A stretch of DNA of 64,000 nt from Caulobacteraceae bacterium (lineage in GTDB: Bacteria > Pseudomonadota > Alphaproteobacteria > Caulobacterales > Caulobacteraceae), in NCBI GenBank assembly GCA_947475735.1, contig CANJLQ010000006.1:1-64000 (forward strand), read 5' to 3'. The notes beneath the pieces are model-generated. The model saw only the letters and a program-made list of their open reading frames with translations, did no database searches and was not told the DNA's origin. This document shows, piece after piece, positions 1-6,581 of the stretch. Numbering within the stretch: position 1 is the stretch's first letter; each line of letters begins with the position of its first letter. The position numbers and the translations under genes are program-made.

Positions 1-53
<53 letters not shown>

Positions 54-65
54 CCGCATGCGCCT

Positions 66-129
66 GAGTGCGGACGGGCCCCCTCCGTCTCCTCGCTCCG
101 CTCGGATCCACCTCCCCCAAGGGGGGAGG
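66..129. repeat. Truncated copy of a hairpin-ended repeat
   Basis: Ends in the hairpin CCTCCCCC / GGGGGAGG (111-118 with 122-129), preceded by a CTCCGTCTCCTCGCTCCGCT tract. This resembles the right half of the CTCCCTCCCC elements found later in the window. It lies just past the stop of the M14 peptidase gene and is cut off by the poly-C run, so it is called only as a probable half element. Confidence 0.4.
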
Positions 130-133
130 AGCG

Positions 134-2782
134 CTACCAGCTGGGCGAGCTGCGGGCGGGGCCGAGGAAGACGGCGTTGATGAGGAGGGGTTTCAGACCC
201 TCCAGATAGCCGCGCACGGTCGGGTCCTGGGTGAAGGCGATCAGCTGGCCGCGACCGAGGCCGTTGACCATGACCGCCGGCTTGAAGGCCAGGCGGGTGC
301 GGTTCTCGGCCCACATCTGGCCGGAGACGACCAGGTCGTTGGGGCCGGCGAAGCGGACGACGTTGACGCCCTCGCCCTGGCCCAGGGGGGCGTAGATATC
401 GGCGCCCTGGACCAGGACGTTGACGGTCGGGGCGATGCCGGCGGCCAGCCAGTGCTCGGTGTCGACCCGGGCGAGCGCCAGGGCGCCGGCGACGCTGGCG
501 GGGCCGGGCTCGGCGACGCCGATCAGACTGTCGTAGTGGGCTTCGTCGGCGATGATGTCGGCGGCCTCGTCCTCTTCCTCCGAGGACGGGTCCTGGCGGC
601 GGGAGGCGAGCAGGTTGGCGTCCTCGTCGGCCATCAGGCGGCTGGCGCGGCCCAAGGTGATCAGGGTGCCGCCGCGCTCGACCCAGCCGCGCAGATTGGC
701 GAGGCCGCCGGCGCCGAGCGCGCCTTTGTAGTTGCCGCCTTCGGGCAGGATCAGGACCTGGAAGCCGGACAGGTCGCCGGACGACAGGTTGCCGGTGCGG
801 ACCACGGTGACGGGGTAGCCGAACTCCCGCTCCAGGATGTAGCGGGTGGCGCCGGCGGCCGAGGGGCTGGTGGGGTCGTCCCAGGCCAGGGCGATGCGGG
901 GCGCGCGGACCAGGACGGCACCGTCCGAGCCGAAGCTGGGGCCGTCGGAGACCCAGCTGTCGCCGATGCCGGTGACGCGGGCGCCGGTGGCGGTGGCCAG
1001 GGCGGCCAGGCGCTGGGCGACGTCGGCGGGGTTGCCGGCGCGGGTGATCAGCATCGTGCCCGAGGGCCAGTCGCGGCCGTCCTTGACAAAGGCGCGGTCC
1101 AGCGAGCGCAGGGTGATGCCCTGGCCGAGCGCGCCGGTCATCAGCTTCAGCCCGGCCACGCCCGGCTGGACCAGCCAGCCGTAGGCGGCGTCGGCCTCGG
1201 CGACCGAGCCGGGACGGACCAGGGCCGGGCCGACGGCGGTGGTGGCGACCGAGGGGGTGGAGGCGCAGCGCGCGAAGGGGACGTTGAACATCACCGGCAT
1301 GGACCAGGCGGTGACGTCATAGATCTGATCGCCCAGGCCCCGGGCGCGGCGACGTTCCTGTTCGGCGAGGAAGTCGGGGTCGAGCGGCACGGTCTGGCTG
1401 AGCAGCACCTCGGCCATGCGGCGCTGGGGCTGGGCGAGGGGCACGACGTAGGAGCCGGCGGGGTAATTCTCTCCGCAGGCGGTGAAGGCGGCGTTGGCCC
1501 GCCCGACCTCGACGCCCGAGCGGGTCAGGAGGCCCGCGAGCCGGTCGACGGTGGTCGGGTCGGCGGGGTTGGGGGCGAGGACGAAGGCCCCGCGTCCGCC
1601 GGAGATGCCGTCCTGGGCATAGGCGTAGGCGTTCCTCAGCAGGCGCTCGCGGTTGGCGGCGGCGGCCTCGATGGTCGAGAGGCTGGCGATCAGGTGGTTC
1701 CGCACCGTCTCGCGGTAGGTGATGATCTCGCCGGACGAGCGGCGGGCGGCGAGACCCCGCGCCGAGCCCTGTTCATAGGTCATGGAGACCGCGCCGAGGT
1801 AGGCGGGCCAGCCGTCGCCGTAGCCGGGGTAGAAGGCGTCATAGGTCTGGCGATTGAAATAGGCGACGCCGGCCTGGTCGAAGCGACGGGCGGTGTTGCG
1901 GCCGATGATCTCGCGGCTCTCCAGCGTCTCGGGGGTCAGCAGCGGGTTGAGGGGCTCGGCCTCGGGCGGGAAGAAGAAGGTCTCGTCGGTGCCCATCTCG
2001 TGGGCGTCCACCAGGACCTGGGGCCGCCAGTCGAGGACCAGGGCGGAGTGGCCTTGCGTCTCCGGCTGGGTCTGGATGAACCAGTCGCGGTTCAGGTCGA
2101 ACAGGTCGTGGTTGAACCGGCCCGACGGCCAGGGCTCGTCGCGCTCGGCCGACAGGGGGTCGGGGTTCGGAGCCGTGCCGAAGCCGGCGTAGAAGCTGTC
2201 GGTGAAGCGGTCGCGGCCGTCCGGGTTCTGGGTCGGGACCATGATGACGAGCGTCCTGGACAGCCAGTCCTGCACCGCCGGGTCGCGCGAGGCGAGCAGG
2301 TGGTGAGCGGCCGCCATGGCGGCGTCGGCGGGGCTGATCTCGTTGCCATGAACCGAATAGGCCAGCCAGACCACCGCCGGCTGGTCGGCGATCAGGGCTT
2401 CCGCCTGGGCCGGGGTCGTGCGGCGCGGGTCGGCGAGGGCGCGCGAGTTCGCCTTGATCGCGTCCATGCGGGCGATATTGGCCGGCGTGCCGACGGCGGC
2501 CCACCACAGGGGGCGACCCTCGTGGGTGCGGCCGTATTCGCCGATGACGACGCGATCGGGGGCGTGCTCGCGCAGGCGTTCGAAATAGGTGCGGACGTCG
2601 GCCGGGCGGGTGACGAAGTCGCCGGTGTCGTAGCCGAGCACAGAGCGCAGGGTCGGGACGGCCGGGTCGAAGGTCGCGCCGGCGATCAGGGGCGGGGCTT
2701 GCTGGGCGACAGAGACGGCGGGCGCGAGAACGGCGAAGGCGAGACAGACGCGAGCGGCGGCGGCGAAGTGGCGAAAACGCAT
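134..2782 (-). CDS. Secreted M14-family zinc carboxypeptidase
   Basis: An 882-residue protein with an N-terminal signal peptide (about residues 1-26, ending AVSVAQ), so probably periplasmic or outer-membrane associated. The M14 zinc site is visible: H145-x2-E148 in SVHGNE, and H261 in LVDAHEMG. The NPDGR (187-190) and DLNRDW (about 229-234) motifs match substrate-contacting positions of carboxypeptidases, and E337 in TYEQG is a plausible catalytic glutamate. The roughly 500 residues after the peptidase domain are typical of large bacterial M14 members and include a glutamine-amidotransferase-like stretch (LILPEGGNY). It likely trims peptides in the envelope. It is divergent from padR, and the palindromes between them could influence both promoters. 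Family assignment is firm; the substrate is unknown. Confidence 0.88.
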   Translation of the reverse strand: MRFRHFAAAARVCLAFAVLAPAVSVAQQAPPLIAGATFDPAVPTLRSVLGYDTGDFVTRPADVRTYFERLREHAPDRVVIGEYGRTHEGRPLWWAAVGTPANIARMDAIKANSRALADPRRTTPAQAEALIADQPAVVWLAYSVHGNEISPADAAMAAAHHLLASRDPAVQDWLSRTLVIMVPTQNPDGRDRFTDSFYAGFGTAPNPDPLSAERDEPWPSGRFNHDLFDLNRDWFIQTQPETQGHSALVLDWRPQVLVDAHEMGTDETFFFPPEAEPLNPLLTPETLESREIIGRNTARRFDQAGVAYFNRQTYDAFYPGYGDGWPAYLGAVSMTYEQGSARGLAARRSSGEIITYRETVRNHLIASLSTIEAAAANRERLLRNAYAYAQDGISGGRGAFVLAPNPADPTTVDRLAGLLTRSGVEVGRANAAFTACGENYPAGSYVVPLAQPQRRMAEVLLSQTVPLDPDFLAEQERRRARGLGDQIYDVTAWSMPVMFNVPFARCASTPSVATTAVGPALVRPGSVAEADAAYGWLVQPGVAGLKLMTGALGQGITLRSLDRAFVKDGRDWPSGTMLITRAGNPADVAQRLAALATATGARVTGIGDSWVSDGPSFGSDGAVLVRAPRIALAWDDPTSPSAAGATRYILEREFGYPVTVVRTGNLSSGDLSGFQVLILPEGGNYKGALGAGGLANLRGWVERGGTLITLGRASRLMADEDANLLASRRQDPSSEEEDEAADIIADEAHYDSLIGVAEPGPASVAGALALARVDTEHWLAAGIAPTVNVLVQGADIYAPLGQGEGVNVVRFAGPNDLVVSGQMWAENRTRLAFKPAVMVNGLGRGQLIAFTQDPTVRGYLEGLKPLLINAVFLGPARSSPSW

Positions 2783-2885
2783 GAGGATCCCCGAGACAGG
2801 GGACCGACGTTAGCGGACGGAGCGGGATTGGAAAGGGTGGGCGCGGAGGAAGCGGCGCCATGCGCAGTCTTGACTCCCTCGCACA

Positions 2886-2922
2886 GTATGTCGCATACAC
2901 TGTGTGTCACACACTATGTGAC
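2886..2922. promoter_or_regulatory. Overlapping palindromes, candidate PadR operator
   Basis: Three inverted repeats fall in 37 bases: GTATG-TCG-CATAC (2886-2898), TGTGTG-T-CACACA (2901-2913) and GTCACA-CACTA-TGTGAC (2906-2922). The region is AT-richer than its surroundings and lies 17 bases upstream of the padR start. PadR regulators commonly bind ATGT/ACAT dyads over their own promoter, so autoregulation is likely. Binding is inferred, not seen. Confidence 0.65.
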
Positions 2923-2939
2923 GCCGTGGAGCCCATGCC

Positions 2940-3269
2940 GTGTCGGCAGATGACGAGCTTTTTGAATCGATGCGGCTGGAGCTGCGGCGGGGGTCGCTGG
3001 TGCTGGCGGTGCTCGCCTGTCTGCGGACCGAGCGGTACGGCTATACCCTGCGTCAGGCCCTTGCGACCGACGGGCTGGAGATGGAGGAATCGACCCTCTA
3101 TCCCCTGCTCCGCCGCCTGGAATCTCAGGGCCTGCTGCTGAGCGAGTGGCGCGAGGAGGAGAAGCGGCGAAAGCGCTTCTACGTCCTGTCGCCGCTGGGG
3201 ACCGCGCTGCTGGACCGGCTGACCACGGAATGGCGAGCCATCAACGGCTCGCTGGACCGGCTTCTCTGA
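2940..3269 (+). CDS. PadR-family transcriptional regulator
   Basis: A 109-residue winged-helix protein. The core LRRGSLVLAVLACLRTERYGYTL through ESTLYPLLRRLESQGLL, then FYVLSPLG, is the classic PadR DNA-binding domain, with a short C-terminal helix as in the small PadR subclass. It starts at GTG 2940; the ATG at 2935 is in another frame. The gene is followed 33 bases later by a HAAS-domain membrane protein. This pairing is common: the HAAS protein is thought to act with the PadR repressor. Likely autoregulated through the dyads at 2886-2922. The inducing signal is unknown. Confidence 0.9.
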   Translation: MSADDELFESMRLELRRGSLVLAVLACLRTERYGYTLRQALATDGLEMEESTLYPLLRRLESQGLLLSEWREEEKRRKRFYVLSPLGTALLDRLTTEWRAINGSLDRLL

Positions 3270-3302
3270 CATCCGAACATTCTAAACGAAGGGGCTCAGC
3301 CA

Positions 3303-4436
3303 ATGGCGGGCAAGACCGAGGACATCATCGACCGATATCTGGAGGCCGTGGCCGCCCAGCTGTCGCCCGAGACGCGCGACGACATCACCGCCGAGCTGCG
3401 CGAGCTGATCCTGTCGCGGCTGGACGAGAAGGAGGAGGCGCTGGGTCGCGCGCCCACCGAGGCCGAGGTCGAGGCGGTGCTGAAGGAGATCGGCCATCCC
3501 CTGGTGGTCGCCGCCCGCTATCGTCCCGGGCCGGAGAGCCTGATCGGGCCCGAGCTGTTTCCGTGGTGGCTGTACGGGGTCAAGGCCGGGGCCCTGGTGC
3601 TGTTGGCCATTCACGCGATCTCGCTGTTCATCACCCTGGTCAGTGGGCCGAGGGACGCGGGTCAGGCGATCGCCCAGGCGTTCCACAGCTTCTTTGGCGC
3701 GGGTCTGACGTTGATCGGGGCCCTGACCCTGGCCGGCGCGATCATGGAGCACTACGCCATCCGGCCGCGGTGGATGACCGAATGGCGGGCCAAGGATCTG
3801 TCGGCGTTCGGACTGTCGGACCCGACGACCTGGGGCGTGACGGCGCGCGAGGCGGTCAAGACACGCGGGGCCGGCGGGGCGCCGCTGAAGGTCCGGACCG
3901 TCAAGATCGGTGGATCGAGCCCGGCGGGCGAGGCGGTGTTCGCGCTTCTGGCGCTAGGGCTGTTCGTGGGGTGGTGGCTGGGCCTTCTTCAGTTCCCGGG
4001 CCTGCAGTCGATGACCCTGGGCGGGGCGGAGGCCTTGATCGCGCCGGCGCCGATCTGGAGCCTGCTGTTCACGCCGATCCTGGCCTATGCTCTGTCGCAG
4101 ATGGGGGTGGAGCTGTTCACCCTGACCAATCCCGGCGCGGTGCGGCTGCGCGCTCTGATGCGGATCGGGATCGCGGTGGCCGGGCTGTGGCTGACCTGGA
4201 CGATCTTCCAGGCCGGGCACTGGTTCACCCTGAGCGCGGGCGGCGAGGCGGCCAGGGTCACGGGGGACCTGGCGCTGCTGGACATCAACCGGATGCGCAC
4301 CCTGGGGGACGGACCGCGCGATCTGGCGGACATCGCCCTGACGCTGTCGGTGGTGTTCACCTGGATCGTGGCGATCAGCGCGGTGTCGATGGTCTATTCG
4401 ATCTTCGCCAATATCTGGCGGGCCGTGAGACGCTGA
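3303..4436 (+). CDS. HAAS-domain integral membrane protein
   Basis: A 377-residue protein. The N-terminal 75 residues (IIDRYLEAVAAQLSPETRDD through EIGHPLVVAARYRP) match the HAAS/DUF1700 type soluble domain normally paired with PadR regulators. The rest holds about six hydrophobic segments by eye (near residues 90-115, 120-145, 215-235, 245-270, 280-300 and 340-365), so it is an inner-membrane protein with a cytoplasmic N-terminal domain. It is probably cotranscribed with padR and may transmit a membrane or envelope signal to it. No enzymatic motif is visible. Confidence 0.75.
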   Translation: MAGKTEDIIDRYLEAVAAQLSPETRDDITAELRELILSRLDEKEEALGRAPTEAEVEAVLKEIGHPLVVAARYRPGPESLIGPELFPWWLYGVKAGALVLLAIHAISLFITLVSGPRDAGQAIAQAFHSFFGAGLTLIGALTLAGAIMEHYAIRPRWMTEWRAKDLSAFGLSDPTTWGVTAREAVKTRGAGGAPLKVRTVKIGGSSPAGEAVFALLALGLFVGWWLGLLQFPGLQSMTLGGAEALIAPAPIWSLLFTPILAYALSQMGVELFTLTNPGAVRLRALMRIGIAVAGLWLTWTIFQAGHWFTLSAGGEAARVTGDLALLDINRMRTLGDGPRDLADIALTLSVVFTWIVAISAVSMVYSIFANIWRAVRR

Positions 4437-4485
4437 TGTCCGAAAACCGCGAGACAGGCGCGGGGCGCGGGTCCATCTTCCGCCC

Positions 4486-5619
4486 ATGGAAACGCTCGCG
4501 ACGCCGCTGGACCAGGAGGCCTGCTACCGCGCCGTGCTGACGCGCGACGCGCGGTTCGACGGGCGGTTCTTCGGCTGCGTGAAGACCACGGGGATTTACT
4601 GCCGGCCGGTGTGCCCGGCGCGGACGCCCCGGCGCGAGAACATGATCTTCGTCGTCAGCGCGGCGGCGGCGGAGGAGGCGGGATTCCGCGCCTGTCTGAG
4701 GTGCAGGCCAGAGACGGCCCCGGACATGGGGGCCTGGCGCGGGACGTCGAACACCGTCAGCCGGGCCCTGGCCCTGATCGAACAGGGGGCGCTCGACGAG
4801 GCGGACGTCGATGCCCTGGCCGGGCGGCTGGGGGTCGGGGAGCGGCAGCTGAGGCGGCTGTTCCGACAGCATCTGGGGGCGGCCCCGGTCAGCGTGGCCC
4901 AGACGCGGCGGGTGCTGCTGGCCAAGGCCCTGATCCAGGAGAGCGACCTGGCGATGGCCCAGGTGGCGCTGGCGGCCGGCTTCGGCTCGGTGCGGCGGTT
5001 CAATGAGACATTTCAGGCCCTGTATGGGCGGCCACCCTCGGCGCTGAGGCGGCGGGCCGAGCGGGTGGGGGACGGTGGGGTGCGGCTGGGGCTGACGTAT
5101 CGGCCGCCTTATGACTGGGAGGCGATGCTGGCCGCGCTCGCCGACCGTGGCGATGATGTCCGCGAGGGGCGTTGGCGGCGCGACCTGATCCGCGCGGTCG
5201 ACGGGACCGAGGGGGTCGTCACGGCGACACCCGGCGCTGTCGGACGACTGATGCTGTGTGTCGAGGCCGACGATCTGAGGGCCCTGCCCGGCGTGCTGGC
5301 GCGAGTGCGGCGGGTGTTCGACCTGTCGGCGGACCCCGAAGCGATCGCCCGCGATCTGTCGGCCGATCCGGTGCTGAGGCCGTTGGTCGAGGCGCGGCCG
5401 GGGCTGAGGTTGCCGGGGCGGTGGATCGTCCCGGATCAAGTCCGGGATGACAAGGGTTCGGAGGTGCCGAGCGATCGGCTGGAGGACGAGGGGCTGGCCG
5501 CGCGGGCCGAGCGGTGGCGGCCGTGGCGGGCCTATGGGGCGCTGCACCTGCGGATGGCGAGGATCAGTGGTGCCGATGTGATCGAGATGGAGACGCAGAA
5601 TGACCGACGCGCGGCGTGA
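4486..5619 (+). CDS. Ada/AraC/AlkA-N fusion lacking the glycosylase domain
   Basis: A 377-residue protein. Residues 1-80 are an Ada zinc domain with C39-x3-C43 and C70-x2-C73; C39 matches the phosphotriester methyl-acceptor cysteine. Residues about 85-190 are an AraC-type helix-turn-helix pair. Residues about 195-313 match the AlkA N-terminal domain (LTYRPPYDWEAML, RVRRVFDLSADP, PLVEARPGLRLPG). The family then continues with about 120 residues of helix-hairpin-helix glycosylase ending in a WRPWRAY motif. Here W313 is followed at once by IVPDQVRDDKG, encoded by a palindromic repeat, then by the C-terminal motif ARAERWRPWRAYGALHL. The catalytic domain, including its GIGPWTA-type motif and aspartate, is absent. 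The reading frame is intact. It may still sense methylphosphotriesters and activate ogt, whose start it overlaps by 20 bases, but should not excise 3-methyladenine. Confidence 0.85.
   Translation: METLATPLDQEACYRAVLTRDARFDGRFFGCVKTTGIYCRPVCPARTPRRENMIFVVSAAAAEEAGFRACLRCRPETAPDMGAWRGTSNTVSRALALIEQGALDEADVDALAGRLGVGERQLRRLFRQHLGAAPVSVAQTRRVLLAKALIQESDLAMAQVALAAGFGSVRRFNETFQALYGRPPSALRRRAERVGDGGVRLGLTYRPPYDWEAMLAALADRGDDVREGRWRRDLIRAVDGTEGVVTATPGAVGRLMLCVEADDLRALPGVLARVRRVFDLSADPEAIARDLSADPVLRPLVEARPGLRLPGRWIVPDQVRDDKGSEVPSDRLEDEGLAARAERWRPWRAYGALHLRMARISGADVIEMETQNDRRAA
5430..5446. repeat. Short palindrome at the deletion junction
   Basis: CCCGGA-TCAAG-TCCGGG, flanked by GATCGT and ATGACA, is a small extragenic-type palindrome common between genes in related GC-rich alphaproteobacteria (recalled, not searched). 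Here it is translated as part of IVPDQVRDD, exactly at the junction where the AlkA catalytic domain is missing. Confidence 0.65.
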
Positions 5620-6130
5620 GGCCCTGACGCTGGACCGGATGGAGACGCCGGTCGGCGTGATGCTGGTGGTGACGGACGCCGACGGCGCCGTGCGGGCGCT
5701 GGATTTCGCCGACTACGAGGCACGGATGACGCGGCTGCTGGCGCGGCATGCGCCGGGGGCAACGCTGACGTCGGGACGGGCACCGGAGGCGGTGCGGGAC
5801 GCGCTGTCGGCCTATTTCGCGGGGGATGTGCGGGCGCTGGACGGTCTGATCGTCAAGACGGCGGGCACGGCGTTTCAGGCGCAGGTGTGGGCGGCGCTGA
5901 GGGCCATTCCGGCGGGCGAGACGCGCAGCTATGGCCAGCTGGCGGCCGCGATCGGGCGGCCGAGCGCGGTGCGGGCCGTAGGGCTGGCCAATGGGTCCAA
6001 CCCGGTGGGGGTGATCGTGCCGTGCCACCGGGTGATCGGGGCGAACGGGACGCTGACCGGATACGCCGGCGGGCTGGAGCGGAAACGCTGGCTGCTGGCC
6101 CATGAGGCGGGCAGCATTCTAGGGCGCTAA
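5600..6130 (+). CDS. ogt: Methylated-DNA-[protein]-cysteine S-methyltransferase
   Basis: A 176-residue suicide repair enzyme that removes alkyl groups from O6-alkylguanine onto its own cysteine. The PCHRV active-site motif (C142) and the FQAQVWAALRAIPAGETRSYG DNA-binding helix region are complete, as are the SAVRAVGLANGSNP arginine-finger region and the C-terminal GGLERKRWLLAHE. Length is normal for Ogt. The start overlaps the Ada/AlkA-N gene by 20 bases, implying cotranscription and translational coupling within an adaptive-response unit. Because the upstream fusion carries no methyltransferase domain of this type, the two genes together cover the functions of a canonical Ada. Confidence 0.93.
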   Translation: MTDARREALTLDRMETPVGVMLVVTDADGAVRALDFADYEARMTRLLARHAPGATLTSGRAPEAVRDALSAYFAGDVRALDGLIVKTAGTAFQAQVWAALRAIPAGETRSYGQLAAAIGRPSAVRAVGLANGSNPVGVIVPCHRVIGANGTLTGYAGGLERKRWLLAHEAGSILGR

Positions 6131-6166
6131 CGCTCGGCTCGCGGAGCCTCGCTGCTTGAGCGCTGG
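6131..6166. repeat. Short dispersed repeat after ogt stop
   Basis: Contains CGCTCGGCTCGCGG followed by the core CGCTGCTTGAGC (6150-6161). The same core occurs on the other strand at 42208-42219 and 48980-48991, each time just downstream of a stop codon, and as CGCTGCTTGAAC at 6443-6454. Confidence 0.55.
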
Positions 6167-6190
6167 ACCAGGATTGATCGACATTTGAGC

Positions 6191-6394
6191 TTGTCATCCC
6201 GGCCGTAGCGAAGCGGAGAGCCGGGACTGCCAGGTTCTGTATTGAATGCTCCCGGAAGACGCGAAGCGGCTGTCCGGGAGACAGTCGAATGCGGGCTGGC
6301 TGTCTCCCGGACAATCGCTGGCGCGATTTCCGGGAGCGATGATGATTGACGTCTTTCGTCCCGGCTCTCCGCTTCGCTCCGGCCGGGATGACAA
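6191..6394. repeat. Nested inverted-repeat element
   Basis: Outer arms 6191-6227 and 6358-6394 are 37-base inverted copies with one mismatch, core CCGGCCGTAGCGAAGCGG. Inner arms 6249-6284 and 6300-6335 are a second imperfect inverted pair around CTCCCGGA / TCCGGGAG. The whole can fold as a two-level cruciform. Together with the flanking sequence it accounts for most of the 450-base gap between ogt and the transporter. The short open frame across it is not a gene. No transposase or inverted-terminal-repeat signature of a known IS is seen. Confidence 0.8.
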
Positions 6395-6443
6395 TCGGAG
6401 AAGAACCGCGAATGTCGATGGTCCTAGGGCGCTGACGGTCGCG

Positions 6444-6476
6444 CTGCTTGAACGGGTTCAGCACCCGTTCAAGCAG
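6444..6476. other. Perfect 14-bp hairpin
   Basis: CTGCTTGAACGGGT (6444-6457) and ACCCGTTCAAGCAG (6463-6476) form a perfect 14-base-pair stem with loop TCAGC. It lies about 105 bases before the transporter start. It has no T-tract, so it is not an obvious intrinsic terminator. It may be an end of the repeat region or an operator. Confidence 0.6.
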
Positions 6477-6581
6477 GCCCTGTGACGGTTCGATTATCCA
6501 TAAGGCTTGTCCGGTCTTGCCCGGCGTGCTGCTTATGCCGCCATCGCGCGCCGGTTCGGCGTGGCCAAAGGGAGTGAGCCG

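Noticed and set aside
68..2953. Long open frame on the plus strand opposite the M14 peptidase
   Set aside because: Its translation is repetitive Gly/Ala/Val/Asp-rich shadow text of high-GC DNA with no motif; the minus-strand gene has complete catalytic motifs.
6246..6485. 79-codon frame between ogt and the transporter
   Set aside because: It is entirely made of the inverted-repeat arms and hairpin; no ribosome binding site.
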